Made by a program: the position numbers and the translations under genes. From contig OY821518.1 of NCBI GenBank assembly GCA_963682025.1, forward strand, positions 36,665,059 to 36,729,058: DNA of 64,000 nucleotides. The letters run 5' to 3'. The notes under the pieces are model-generated. The model was not told the DNA's origin. It searched no databases and worked only from the letters and a program-made list of their open reading frames with translations. Positions 1 through 11,563 of the stretch are shown here, one piece after another (positions within the stretch are counted from its first letter, which is position 1; every line of letters begins with the position of its first letter). Source of the DNA: Cordilura impudica. Lineage: Eukaryota > Arthropoda > Insecta > Diptera > Scathophagidae.

Positions 1-479
1 TTGCCAACCACATTTCTACTTACACAAACACTTGACCTTTTGATTTAAAATGCACAACATATAAAAAAATATTATCAAGTTTAAAAAGTAATTTATATAA
101 TTTGTTTTCTGGTAATTTTTAAAAATTTCATTATGTTAAAATTTCCAATAGATTTTGTTTATTTACATGTAAGCAAAAATATTATTTAAACCAAGCGATG
201 CCAACTTTTCGAAGCAAAAACAGCGAAATAGTAGCCTAAGTAGATCTAAAAGCCGCTATATTAAAATGATATTAAAAGCGCTAGTTATATTTTTGTAAAA
301 ATAATACCGTTTTTAATAACTTTCAAGAAAACCTGTACAGTAGCACATTAATTTTAATAGAAACAATTAATGGAATCTTATAAATAACCCTCTTGGTAAC
401 ATGCTGACACTGGTGTCACAGGATTAATTTAACGAATTTAACGAATAACAGATGGGCTAATGGATTAACGTTTCTTCAC
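1..479. other. Unassigned AT-rich DNA
   Basis: I see no coding region, inverted repeat or match to the repeat families defined elsewhere in the window. The right part may be the outer flank of the Repeat A copy that begins near 480, whose exact edge I cannot place. Confidence 0.4.
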
Positions 480-1705
480 GATCTCTCGCGGTATGCAAAT
501 AATTGCACCAAAGATATATCACAATGGATTATTTTGCTCCCAGGGGCACTGAAGGGTTAAATAAATACAAATTAACTGAATTATTTTCCTTAAAATCTAA
601 ATAGTGGTTTCATCGAGATTAATATAAAAACTCGTTTTCGGAAATTTTTATTTAAAAATGTTTTAAAATCCAAAACTGGCCTTGGCAAATAATGGGTTAA
701 CTTTCTCGGATTTATCTCCCATTTTAGGAACGGAAGTTCTGCACATTTCGTTATTATATTTTAGGCGTCGCATCTAAAAATTCGATATCACTTACAAAAT
801 ATTTTTATTTTTTGAATAAATTGTTTTTTATTAGCTCCGGGACATATGTGACCCCACTTCCAAAAGGGTTAATGGGATCATAATATTTTTTTCCGAAACC
901 CTAATCTATTGAGATAAAATATAACATTTAACAGTAGAAAATTGATGAATTTTTGATACAAAGTATTTAGGATTAGTACATTTACAGAATATTTTAGAAA
1001 AATCTTATTTTTCTCGAAATCCGCAAAAATTAAATCCTTGTCAAAAAAAATCTGGAACAGGGCTTTACCAAAAAATTCACACAGTTAATCTATAACATGC
1101 ACTTAACAAGACCTTGAAGAGCTAAATAATTTTTTTTTTAACTTTGTTTAAGAAAATTTTTCAAAACTTGAAAAAGGAGTTTTCCAAATATTATCCAAAA
1201 AAAATTTTCCAATTTCGGTCTCAATGCTTAATAGGTTAACAAGGTGGTAATAAAACAATACTTCATATCTGCGTAGTTATAGGTATAGGGACAAAAACAA
1301 AATGTTGGCTTTAAATATTTTCTTAAAAAATGGCATTAAATTTCATGACCTTATTTTTTTGGCACAAAAGTGGTCTGGAGCATTTGTTATTTCTTGGCAA
1401 ATTTTATTAGATTTTAAAGTTTTATAGCTTCTTGGAAGGACAATTTAATACTGATCTTGAATTATATAACAATTTGTCAGAAAAGTTAAACTGTAGAACG
1501 AAATTTTCGTAAAATCTGAAAGAAGTCATATTTTGCCCATATAAACACCCTTTAAATTTTCAATCGCGTTGAGCCACCTCTAAATGTTTTTTGATTGGCC
1601 CAAGACTTCATATTTCTCACTCCGTTTGCTATTCGCATATTTCTAGGGGGTGCGACCGAGTGTTTGAACACTTTTTTCCCTCCATATAATGAAGGGCCTC
1701 CCTAG
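480..1705 (-). repeat. Repeat A copy 1 (unclassified family)
   Basis: Read on the - strand, this copy begins CTAGGGAGGCCCTTC at 1705. It then follows the same order of landmarks as the copies at 7775-8766 and 8767-11810: GAAATTTTCGTTCTA, TAGCAAATGCTCCAGACC-like text, ACCTATTaaGCATTGAGACC, a ggggTCACATATGtcccc palindrome, GGATAAATCC and GATATATCTTTGGTGCAA. No protein can be read from it. The left edge is uncertain. The family could be a non-autonomous DNA element, but I see no target duplication that would classify it. Confidence 0.65.
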
Positions 1706-3511
1706 TGATCATCTATTATTAATGTGAGTAGTTGCAAAAATGGGCGGTATCGGACCAATAGTCGTGGCATCTCCCATACAAATCAAATATAAACAAGTAA
1801 GAAAATTATTGTCGGTCTAGACCGACTATACGACACCCTATACCATGCGCTTAGAGACCCTATCTCTCAAGCCCAACTACCTGGACATAGAAAATAAGCA
1901 AAAACCAAATTTGAGTGGGATTTTTATTAATTTTTTTGGCTGCAGATATGAAAAAGTTCATATCGGATGCTATATCTATATGGGGACTAGGTCCAAAAAT
2001 GGACCGATCCTGATCATGTTTGGTAAAGTCTCTTGTATTTTGCAAAAATATATACAAACAAAATCTGAGAAGAATCAGTGCAATATTTTTGTTTTTTAAT
2101 AGATTTAAGTGAAGATCGGGAAGCAGCTCTATATGGGATCAAAGGGATCATTTTTGGACTACTCATTAGCGGATGTAATGAATGCATACAAACCCAATTT
2201 GAGTAAGATCTATATGACAATTTGGATTTTATGGAAATTTATGTCGATTTCATATGGGTAATTTGTATGGGGGCTAGGTCTGAACATGGACCGATTCTCA
2301 CCAATTTCAATAGCGTTCATCCCATGGCCGATGAAAGCATATATGCCAATTTTCATCAAAATATATTCATATTTGCGACCTGCAGTTTGATTACAAGCTT
2401 TACATGGACACACAGACGGACGGACGGACGGACGGACATTGTTAAATCAACTCAGAAAGTGATTCTGATTCGATCGGTATAATTAAAGATGGGTCTAGGT
2501 CAAATATTTTTGGTTGTTACAAACAGCAGCACAAAGTCATTATACCCAAACCACATAGTGGTATAGGGTATAAATATCATATATCTGCAGTACTGTAGTA
2601 GTGAGAGTCTTGGGCCTATGCGCGAGACAATAAGTTATTCATGTGCTTTGGAGAACAAAAAATGGTCGTGATGGGAACAGATGCCGTGGTACCGCCCATG
2701 GAAAGTAAATATATAATATGATGTAAATAAATAATATCATATATCTATAAAAGAGAAAGCCGTGACACTTTGCACGAGCCAATCCGATATTTATATGAGT
2801 AGTCGGAGAACAAATTGGCTACATTACACCAATGGGCGTTGCACTCCCATACAAAGTAATTATATAATATACAAAGTATATATATAACATCATATATATA
2901 ACATCATGAAAGGGAAAGCCTTGATACTTTGCACGAGTCCATCAGATATTATTATGAGTAGACCGATAGAAATTGGGCGAGAAGCGATTAGTGGGTGTGG
3001 CACATCCTATACAAAAAATATGAAGTTCTATGGAAGCAACAGTCTTGACTTGAGAAGGACATTAATTATCAAGGTGGAGTAGTCGTGAAAAAAATGGGCG
3101 GAATGGCGAAATTCAAAAACGACAAAATTAAAATTCGCCAAATTCGAAGACCGCCAAAACTGATATCGCGAAAAATAAAAATCCCCAAAAACAAATATCT
3201 TCAAAATCAAAAATTGACAATATTAAAAATAGCTATAATCAAAAATTTTCAAGAATAGAAATCTAACTGCTAAGTGATATTCTAAATGTAAGGCTATAAG
3301 TTAGGTGTTGCCAGATTTTATTTGGAAAAATTCATGTTCTTCTCATGTACCCTGTTCCAGATAAATATAAAATAAATTAAATCAAATATAAAATAAATTA
3401 AATCAAATATTTTAATCGCACAACACATATATCGTAGGAAAAAATTATTATGAAGTAAAATACGTCAATAAGTCTCGTTAGGTCGTAGCAAAGCGCGACA
3501 GGGCATAATAG
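1706..3511 (+). mobile_element. Helitron-1 copy a, 5' truncated, with nested HINE
   Basis: Diverged copies of the Helitron-1 internal unit (gggcgtggcacctccc, matching cgccaaaatc-type repeats near 3080-3240) lie on both sides of the HINE at 1794-2572. The 3' end has the family hairpin as GTCGTAGCAAAGCGCGAC at 3482-3499, followed by AGGGCATAATAG and a host T. The CTAG terminus has decayed to ATAG. The 5' TC terminus is missing because the element abuts Repeat A at 1706. There is no Rep/helicase reading frame, so this is non-autonomous. Confidence 0.7.
1794..2572 (-). mobile_element. HINE copy 1 (DINE-1/mini-me-like), reference copy
   Basis: This is a non-autonomous rolling-circle-type repeat of ~780 bp. 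On the - strand it starts TATACCCTATACCACTATG, carries a (GTCC)n tract (GGAC on the + strand near 2413-2438), and ends with TGGTATAGGGT, a near-perfect 24-base palindrome centred on GTCTAGAC, and TTACTTG. The ATACCCTATACCA box near the 5' end and TGGTATAGGGT near the 3' end form a subterminal inverted repeat. Helentron-associated elements such as DINE-1 are known for subterminal inverted repeats, a 3' palindrome and a GTCY microsatellite core, so I infer that class. The copy sits inside Helitron-1a between two T residues (family strand) with no target duplication. It encodes no protein: open frames of 60-100 codons occur on both strands of many copies and follow repeat conservation only. Confidence 0.75.
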
Positions 3512-3618
3512 TAAATAATAAACCTTATTTTAAATAAACATTTATGTCTATCATAAGTTTTTCGAATAAACGTATATACTACATATGCACGTATTCAAAA
3601 ATCATTTATTTATTTAAA

Positions 3619-4268
3619 CAGGTAAGAAAACTACAGTCGGCATAGATTCCCTATACCATGCATTTAGAGACCCAACTAATTAAACATAGAAATAAGCATA
3701 AGCCACATTTGAGTAGCATTCTTATTGATTTTTTTGCCTTCGGATACAAAAAAGTTCATAGCAGATGCTATATCTATATGGGGACTAGATCGAAAATGGA
3801 TCGACCCTGACCATAATTGGTAAGGTCACTTATTTTTGGGCAAAAGTATATACAAACCATATTTGATATAAATTTGCAATATTTTTGCTTTTTGATTGAC
3901 TTAAGTGAAAATGGGAAGCACCTTTATATGGGGGCTATTACTAAAAATTGTCCTTTGGGATTAATTTTTAACCGCTGCTTTATGGATGTAATAAACCCAC
4001 ATTGACCGATATATATGTGATAATTGCATCTTATGGCAATATAAGTTTATATCGTAAGGCTTATCTGTAAGGGGATTATATCTGAAAATAGACGGATTTT
4101 CACCAATTTCAATGGCATGTGTCCTATGGATGAGAGAAGGTTATGTACCAAATTTCATAAAAATAATTCTTATTTGCTACCTGTAGTTTCATTACAAGCC
4201 TTACATGGACACAGACGGATGGACAGACGGACAGACAGACATCGCTGAATCGACTCACAAAGTAACCG
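3619..4268 (-). mobile_element. HINE copy 2, diverged
   Basis: This is the same landmark order as copy 1, from caggtaagaaaactacagtcgg to the GACGGA tract near 4213-4243. The 24-base palindrome is broken and the 5' TATACCC end is missing. The divergence makes it one of the older copies. Confidence 0.7.
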
Positions 4269-5194
4269 GTGTTACACAAAAATTTTAACACATGTACGTA
4301 AAAAACTCAAATTTTCGTAAAAAAATTGTAGGGGTCAGAAATCGCAAAAAAGTGCTTGGTTTTTCGATATTTAATGTGGATTAAAGAACTTACTGTGCTT
4401 AAAGGCATTCTATTCCTTATTTTGTTGAGAAAAATAAAATTCTTTGCATAGAACAATCTTTTGAATTCAGCGTTTCAGTACGCAATATATCTACAACGAA
4501 ACCTGATTATTGAAAAACCTTTTATTCCAAATAAATCAATTATGTGCCAATTTTTTTCTTCCCTAGTTTTAATTGCTGATTCAATGTTCGTAATTGTAAT
4601 CCTATCAAGTAATTTAGGATCAGAATTCTACTATCTTAAATTTCTGTTGATTTAATTAAAAATACAGTCAATAAACTTTACAATAATTGGTTTTGTTTTT
4701 TCTGTGTGTATGTTCAAATTTTTGCGTCAATTTTTAATAATTTCTGAGAGGGTGCGGCCGACGCGTTCGCCGTCTATAAATAGAAGATCCCATATTTTAA
4801 TTCTATATATATTTATTTCAATCTTTAGTATATACCAGAAATTTTAACAATTTAAATTAAATTATGTGCCAATTTTGATTTTGTCAAAACAATTCGTTAT
4901 CACAAAAAAGACACAAACGCCCACAAATAATTAATTCATTTATCAATATGTTTATTAAAATTGAATAATAGTGGAGTTCACTGATGATTGTTTTTAAAGA
5001 GATAGAAAATTTCAATATTTTCGAAATTGACATACAACAGAATAGTGTAAGGAAAAATTACCTTATTCATTGTATAAATAGGTCAAGTTTCAAGTTGGAA
5101 ATAAAAGCCATTTAAAAATGTATTGTTTAAATTCAAATATGATTTGGAATCAACTTTCGAAAAATTTTCCTCAAATATATTTAAATTGTAAATT
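4269..5194. other. Unassigned AT-rich DNA
   Basis: No supported feature. A short GC-rich island (ggtgcggccgacgcgttcgccg near 4750) stands out from the AT background but has no coding or repeat context that I can recognise. Confidence 0.4.
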
Positions 5195-5712
5195 ATGTGC
5201 AATCTTTTGGCCTTTATCCTAATAGCACAAAAGTGCCCTCTCATTAGCCCTACACTAGAAATTCAATATTGGATAATATTTTTTTTTAGTAATAAAGACA
5301 AAATCCTTCTTTACGAGCAACTTACGCCCTCTTGCTTTTCAAAACATGATCTTTTATTTCTCGCATACGATTTTAAGCTAAAACTGTCAACTAATGCTAT
5401 TACGTGTTATGATTTTAAGCACATGGGATTCAATTTATTATATGCCCTCAGTGGAAAGCCAGCTTAAGTTTTAGAACCAATTCTTGCAGAAGTCTTAGCC
5501 AAATCTGTACCTGTAAAAATTCTAATGGTAAACTATAAAGGAAAACCATGGTTCAGCACTGAAATAAAAGCTGCGATTAGTCAGAGGGATTTGACTTTAA
5601 CACGCTGGACACATTTTAAAACTGACATGTTACACGAAGAATAATGTTATGCAAGAAGGGAAGTAAACAGGAAGATAAGTGCAAAATCTACATACTATTC
5701 TAGTGGTTTTAA
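5195..5712 (+). pseudogene. LINE A part 1: endonuclease C-terminus and linker
   Basis: This is a non-LTR retrotransposon open reading frame fragment. Frame 5195-5467 ends in HDLLFLAYDFKLKL followed by DFKHMGFNLLYALSG, which reads like the C-terminal part of an AP-endonuclease domain. The usual SDH active-site box appears as SKH, so the catalytic aspartate before the histidine is lost. After a stop near 5467 the linker KPWFSTEIKAAISQRDLT is legible, then REVNRKISAKSTYYS up to the insertion point at 5712. A Jockey-like LINE interrupts the frame. The text resumes at 7314 and joins as YYSSGFKSATGSKKTWKLG once one copy of the 12-bp duplication is counted. The N-terminal endonuclease half is not found, so the copy is 5' truncated or too decayed. 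I do not assign a clade. Confidence 0.7.
5701..5712. repeat. Target-site duplication, left (Jockey-like insertion)
   Basis: TAGTGGTTTTAA, identical to 7314-7325. Confidence 0.8.
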
Positions 5713-7313
5713 TTTTTAATTTTCAATTTCAAAATATCATCTTTATTTCATTTAATTTTATATATACATATTTACACAGTTTGAGATATTATTCAATATA
5801 TTACAACAAATGAGATCAGTAAATTCTTTATAATGTTTTATATAGTGTATATTTGATATTTTAAAGGAAATTAGGGAAAACCTTTATCTGATTCTAAATC
5901 TAATTCTAAAGCTATAAAATTTCAAACACTGTTAGAAAAGCATACTGCATACGGTTTACTTTGTAAACAATTTTATATATATAGTTCTTAGTTTGGTGAT
6001 TTTTACTAAATATTTATAATGAGAATTCTCTACATGCTCTTATCAGAGGCTAAGTAGAATGCGTGTTAGAGTGAAAATAGTTTTGGCTAGACCTATAAAT
6101 GAATTCGTGAATTTTTTCGAATCCACTTCTAATATGTAGAAGATCTGTAGAATACCTCCAACGCAGGTTATTAATTATTTTAAGAGATTTATTTTAGATT
6201 TTTTGCAATTTTTCGATATGTGTTCTGGCGGCTTTGTACCATATAGGGCAAGCAAAAGTTAATGTAGGTCTGATTACAGTTTTGAAAATGAGATTTTTGT
6301 TTTTTAAGTTCAGGGACGAACGAAGGTTTATTAATGGCCAAAGTGCTTTTAAAACGTTTGAACCTTTCTTGGCGGTTTCATCAATGTGTTTTTTGAACTT
6401 TAATTTTTTATCCAACTGGACACCAAGGTATTTAACATCGTTAACGATGGGAATTTCGACATTGTCTAATTTCAAATTCCGATTTGGTAATCGTTTTGGG
6501 GACTTGTCGAACGGAAAGATAATAGCTTGGGTCTTAGCAGGGTTAATTTTTATTTTCCATTTATGAAAATATTTGTAGCAACTTATTAACCCCTTTTCCA
6601 TTTTCTTGAGTAGAGCTGAGGTGATTTTACCTGAAGTTATCAGGACTGTGTCATCTGCAGATGGAGGAGGAGAAAAGTCAGATGTGTATAAAGAGCAGAG
6701 CAATGGCGAAAGTACCGAACCTTGCGGTAGGCCTGCGGTTGTAGTTGTCGGTGAAGAACACGATCCATTAACACTTACAAGGTGTTTTCTCTCATCAAGA
6801 AATTCTGCTATTATTTTGCATAAATATTTTGGCATGTTAGAATTCAGTATTTTATAGATAAGGCCATTGTGCCAGACAGTATCAAATGCCTTTTCGACAT
6901 CTAAGAGTATAAGCCCAGTAGAATGTTTCTTGCGCTTATTTTACAATACGATATTAACAATTCTGTTAACTTGTTGAATGCAGCTGTGTTCTTTCTTGAA
7001 CCCAAATTGTTCTACAGCTATTAAATTGTTATCTGTTGCAAACTCACTAAGTCTGATTTGTATGATTTTCTCAAATAATTTGCCCAAGTTACTTAGAATA
7101 CTAATTGGCCTGTAACTGTTTGGGTGATTTTTAGGTTTCTTTGGCTTTGGGACCGCAACAATTTTGGCAGTTTTGAAGTGCTTTGGGAAATATTTTAATT
7201 GAATACAGCTGTTAAATAAAACAACTAAAAGCTTTAAAGCCTTTTTCGGCAACTTTTTGAGTAATAAATTAAAAATTTTACCCAATCCTGGAGACTTAGA
7301 AGTTTTAAGGTTT
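5713..7313 (-). mobile_element. Jockey-like LINE, 5' truncated, nested in LINE A
   Basis: A 1.6 kb - strand insertion flanked by the 12-bp duplication TAGTGGTTTTAA. The left edge is the 3' end and is A-rich on the - strand. It contains the reverse transcriptase pseudogene at 6190-7285. Insertion with a duplication of this length, an A-rich 3' end and 5' truncation are all typical of target-primed reverse transcription. Confidence 0.8.
6190..7285 (-). pseudogene. Jockey-like reverse transcriptase, broken
   Basis: This is the RNA-dependent DNA polymerase of the 5713-7313 LINE, which would copy LINE RNA at the chromosomal target. Reading down the - strand: YRPISILSNLGKLFEKII (RT box 1-2), then FGFKKEHS, an in-frame stop near 6940, then DVEKAFDTVWHNGL (box 3), AGLPQGSVLSPLL (box 4), SADDTVL (box 5), and KYLGVQLDKKLKFKKHI (thumb). 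The ADD catalytic pair is present, but the residue before it is S instead of the usual F or Y. The text ends with RPTLTFACPIWYKAA...IEKLQKI. The endonuclease and ORF1 are absent because of 5' truncation. The box spacing and wording resemble the Jockey clade (jockey, Doc, BS), which is my inference. One stop codon near 6940 makes it inactive. Confidence 0.75.
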
Positions 7314-7325
7314 TAGTGGTTTTAA
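7314..7325. repeat. Target-site duplication, right (Jockey-like insertion)
   Basis: TAGTGGTTTTAA, identical to 5701-5712. Confidence 0.8.
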
Positions 7326-7771
7326 GTCAGCTACTGGATCCAAGAAAACTTGGAAACTTGGAGTTGGTGTTGGAAATACTAAAAGTGTAGATTTGTCTGA
7401 CATTGATGTAGAAAATTTTAATGAACAATTTACTAATCATTCTTATATTCCTATAAACGCAAATTTGTATAATTAGACTAATATGATGAATGGAAATGAG
7501 TTTCATTTTGTAATTGTTAATCAATCGGATGACCTATCCAAATGCTGTGGACTTTGACAATATTTACCCAAAATTTTTGAAAGCAGGCCTCGCTGTAATG
7601 CTTCCATATATAAAATTCAATTTTAACACAATTTTAACAGAAGGTATATTTCCTGCAAACTGGAAATATACAAAAATAATACCCATACCGAAAGCAAATA
7701 ATAAGTATCGGCCTATCGCTATACTGCCATACTTATCAAAAGTTTTCGAGAAAATACTACAGCACCAATGA
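7314..7771 (+). pseudogene. LINE A part 2: RT N-terminal region
   Basis: Continuation of the LINE interrupted at 5712. It reads SATGSKKTWKLGVGVGNTKS, then an Asp-rich stretch, a stop and frame change near 7475-7540, and DNIYPKFLKAGL, FPANWKYTKIIPIPKANN and YRPIAILPYLSKVFEKIL (RT boxes 1-2). The text stops at 7771, where Repeat A begins, so the palm boxes with the catalytic aspartates are missing. A fragment at 13380-14062 reads like the 3' half of a LINE of similar style and could be the displaced remainder, but the intervening RT palm is absent and this is only a possibility. Confidence 0.65.
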
Positions 7772-7774
7772 AAT

Positions 7775-8766
7775 GGTCCTACGTTATATGGACATTTTCA
7801 AATTCCGATTTTGAGGACAGCCAGGGTCCAGTTTATTAAATTTCAATATAAAACTAATAAATGTGAAGTGTGGGGACAATCGAATAGAGAAAAGTCGCGC
7901 CGGAAATCGATTCAAAATTTCAAGTGTGTTTATATGGTGTGTTTTTAGATTTTACGAAAATTTCGTTCTATAGCTTAACTTCTCCAGCAAGCTGTTATAA
8001 GAATAGGGATCACTATTAAATTATCTTTTGAAAAAGCTATAAAAATAAATAATGGCATGAAAATTCGCCAAGAAATAGCAAATGCCCCAGACCACTTTTG
8101 TGCCAAAATAAACTAGGTCATGAAATTTGATAGCATTTTTTTCAACTTTAAGAAATTGATTAAAGACAAAATTTTTTTTTAGACTCTATACCTTTAAGTA
8201 CTCAGATGTGAAGTACTGCTTTATTACACGTTGTTAACCTATTGCGCATTAAGACTGAAAATGGGAATATTTTTTGATAAAATTTTGAAAATTCCTTTTT
8301 CAAGTTTTAAAAAATTTTCTTAAACAAAATTTAAAAAAATGGATCGGCACTTCCAGGTTTTGTTACACATATGTTGCAGATTAACTGTGTGAATTTTTAA
8401 GTAAAGCCCTATGCCAGAATTTTTTTGACAAAAATTTAATTTGTGCGGATTTCGAGAAAAATTGGATTTTTGTAAAATATTCTGTAAATTTACTATTTCG
8501 AAATACTTTGTATCAATAATTCATCACCTTTCTACTTTTAAATATTATATTTTATCTTAGTAATCTACGGTTTCGGAAAAAATAATATGACCCCATTAAC
8601 CCTTTTGGAATTGGGGTCGCATATGACCCCAATCTCATAAAGGACAATTTATTCAAAAAATTCAAATATTTTGCAAATACTGTTGAATTTTTAAAAGCAT
8701 TACTTAACGTTTTATAACTAAATAAGTATATCTTCCGTTCCTAAAATTTGGGATAAATCCGAATAT
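7775..8766 (+). repeat. Repeat A copy 2
   Basis: Starts atggtcctacgttatatgg and runs through the family landmarks to GGATAAATCCGAATATGGTGA, where copy 3 begins directly. It contains the palindrome-like ATTGGGGTCGCATATGACCC near 8618. It lies in direct tandem with copy 3 (period about 0.99 kb), opposite in orientation to copy 1. Confidence 0.7.
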
Positions 8767-9654
8767 GGTGACTAGGGTGGCCCTTCGTTATATGGAGGGA
8801 AAAAAAAGTGTTAAAACTGTCGGTCTCAGCCCCTAGAAATATGCAAATAGCAAAAAAAAAAAAACTGAGAAATGCAAAGCGATTGAAAATTTCAAGTGTG
8901 TTTATATGGGGAAAATATGACTTTTTTTCAGATTTTACGAAAATTTCGTTCTATAGTTTAATTTTTCCGACGCGCTCTTATATAATTCGAGATCAGTATT
9001 AAATTATCCTTTAAAGGCTATAAAATTCCTAATCGAATAAAACCTCGCCAAGAAATAGCAAATGCCCCAGACCACTTTTGAGCCAAAAAAAACTAGGTCA
9101 TAAAATTTGATGGCATTTTTTTAGACTTTGAGAAATTGATTAAAGCCATCATTCTTTTTTGGTCTCTATACTAATCACGTTGTTAACCTATTGCGCATTG
9201 AGGCCGAAAATTGGAAATTTTTTTAATAATATTTTTAAAACTCCTTTTTCAAGTTTTAAAAAATTTCTTAAACAAAATTTAAAAAAATGTTATTAATTAT
9301 ATGTTGCAGATTAACTGTGTGAATTTCTAAGTAACTGCCCATGACAGAATTTTTTTTTTCAAAAAAAATTAATTTTTGCGGATTTCGAGAGAAATGGGAT
9401 TTTGTAAAATATTCTGTAAATGTACTCTTTCTAAATACTTTGTATCAAAAATTCATCACTTTTCTACTTTTAAATGTTATATTTTACCATAACAACCTAC
9501 CGATTCGGAAAAAATAATATGGCCCCTTTAACCCTTTTAGAACTGGGGTCACATATGACTCCAATCTAATTAAGGACAATTTATACAAAGAATTCAAATA
9601 TTTTGCAAATACTGTTGAATTTTTAAAAGCATTAGTTAACATTTTATAAGTAAA
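8767..9654 (+). repeat. Repeat A copy 3, left part
   Basis: Begins CTAGGGTGGCCCTTCGTTATATGG and matches copy 2 closely. The text breaks at 9654, inside the phrase that in copy 2 reads aactaaataagtatatcttcc, and resumes at 11564. This gives a natural empty site for the Helitron insertion between. Confidence 0.75.
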
Positions 9655-10106
9655 CTAGATGTAACCCGGTGTGCTTCGCTACACCCGCCCCCTTCCCCCC
9701 CTCGAATCGTTATGAGAGGGCTCACGCAAAGTCCCAAAGCTCTCACTAATACGTTAATTCAGATATATCACATTTAATATTAAGTTTATGTAGGGGTGCC
9801 ACGCGCATTTGTCCAATCCCACCCATTTTTTCTGTCTGACTACTCACGTTAATAATAGATGACTTGAGACAAATTTGAAAAGCTTTCTCTATCATATTAA
9901 TATATATGATATTTAAAATTTACTTTGTATGGGAGGTGCCACGCTCGCTAAAAATATTTAAAAAATTACAGCCTGTAGCACTTCACATATCCGCAGCAAG
10001 ACACTGTGAAAATTTCAGGAAGGTCAGATGAGTAATTACGGAGATTACCTCCTACAAACAAACAAACAAACAAACATATATTACCTCTTTATTATGTTCG
10101 TATAGA
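9655..10106 (-). mobile_element. Inner short Helitron-1 unit
   Basis: A 452-bp unit with both termini: CTAG and hairpin at 9655-9695, and a 5' TC at 10105-10106 in TCTATACGAACATAATAAAG-type text. It contains two of the ~140-bp internal units (gtgccacg at 9796 and 9936) and an (AAAC)n tract near 10055-10075. Confidence 0.75.
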
Positions 10107-10509
10107 TTATTAGCACAGATTTTTTTATTTGAATACTTGCTGATATAAATTTTTTTTATTCTTTCATTCGTTAAAACAATTATCAGATTTTTCGGCGTTC
10201 CTACCATGGAGCAAGGTACATGTAGCTGCCCATGAGAAGAAGATTGGTTATCAAAATTAGATCTGGCAACACTTAACTATTGGCCTTGAACTTAGAATAT
10301 CATTTGGCAATTTTTCTTTTTAGCGATTTTTGATTTTGCCCATTTTTGATTTTGTAGATTTTTTTGGGCGATTTTTATTTATCGCCATTTTCGGTTTTGG
10401 CGAATTTTTGATTTTGGCGATATATTTTCCATGACAAAGCACATTGATAAATAATGTACTTAACAAAAGACTGTTGCTTCCGTTGTACTTCATATTATTT
10501 ATATAGGAG

Positions 10510-11400
10510 GTGCCACGCTCACTAATCCCATCCCGTCCAATTTTTATTGGACTACTCACATTAATATCTGACGGACTCGTGGAAAATGTCGAGTCTTTCC
10601 CTTTTATAGAACACCAGTTATATGATATTAGATATCTAATTTGCATGGGCGGTGCTAGGCCCACTGCTACGATCACGACCATTTCTTTGTTCGACTAATC
10701 ATACAAAGAATCTATGGGCTCATGCAAAACCACAATATCCTCTCTTTTACAGTACTCCAGATATATGACATTAAATAGTTACTTTGCATGGGGAGTGCCA
10801 CGCCCATTGGTGTGAACCTGCCAATTTTTTGTCCGACTACTCATACAAAGATCTGATGGTGTCGTGCAAAGTGTCAATGCTTCCCTTTTTTAGTACACCA
10901 GTTATATGATATCATATATTTACTTTGTACGGGCAGTGCCACGCCCACTGCTCCAATCACGCCCATTTTTTGTCAAACTAATCACATGAGCAACTTATGG
11001 GCGCACACAAAGTCCCAAGACTCTCACTATAACAGTACCCCAGATATATGGCATTTTATATTTAATTTGTATGGCAGGTGCCACGCCTATTGGTCCGATA
11101 CTGCCCATTTTTTGTCCCACTACTCACATTAATAATAGGTGACATTAGACAAATTTGAAAAGCTCTCTCTACCACAGTACTCGAGATATATAATATTGAA
11201 TTATAACTTGTATGGGAGGTACCACGCCCACTTGTCCGATCCCGCCCATTTCCGGCGTAGCTACTAATATTAACAATAGGTGACCTCACACAAATTTGCA
11301 AAGCTCTCCCTATCATAATAATCAATATATGTATATGATATTAAAAATTTACTTTGTGTGGGAGGTGCCACGCCCACTAAAAATATTTAAAAAATTATAG
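10510..11400 (-). repeat. Seven tandem ~142-bp units inside Helitron-1
   Basis: The phrase GTGCCACGCCCA or a close variant recurs at 10510, 10652, 10795, 10936, 11078, 11219 and 11365, so steps are 141-146 bp. Each unit also holds a cccattttttgtc-type segment, a ctctc...atatatgat segment and tttgtatggg before the next box. The regular period shows internal tandem amplification. Confidence 0.85.
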
Positions 11401-11484
11401 CCTATGGCACTTCCCACATCCGCAGTAAGATTCTGTAAAAATTTCAGGAATATCAGATGGGTAGTTACGGAGATTACCTCCTAC

Positions 11485-11532
11485 AAACAAACAAACAAAC
11501 AAACAAACAAACAAACAAACAAACAAACAAAC
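11485..11532 (+). repeat. (AAAC)n microsatellite near Helitron 5' end
   Basis: About twelve AAAC repeats directly inside the outer 5' terminus. The inner unit has a shorter version near 10055-10075. Confidence 0.9.
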
Positions 11533-11563
11533 ACACATTACCTCTTTATAATATTAGTATAGA

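Larger units (their letters stand above)
9655..11563 (-). mobile_element. Composite Helitron-1 (1.9 kb), precise A/T insertion
   Basis: On the - strand the unit starts with TCTATACTAATATTATAAA at 11563 and ends at 9655 with hairpin GGTGTAGCGAAGCACACC, GGGTTACAT and CTAG. This is the canonical Helitron layout: 5' TC, 3' hairpin about 10 bases before CTRR, and insertion between A and T. Comparison with Repeat A copy 2 near 8712 shows that the host reads gtaaA|Taagtatatc with no duplication or loss. A second Helitron 5' end lies inside at 10106 (inner unit 9655-10106). The outer part, 10107-11563, lacks its own hairpin and CTAG. I infer one transposition that began at the outer 5' end, passed the missing 3' end and stopped at the inner unit's terminus. 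No Rep/helicase is encoded. Confidence 0.85.

Noticed and set aside
10510..11400. Regularly spaced repeats that could suggest a CRISPR array
   Set aside because: The whole ~142-bp unit is repeated, with no short-repeat/variable-spacer pattern, it lies inside a Helitron, and the DNA is eukaryotic.
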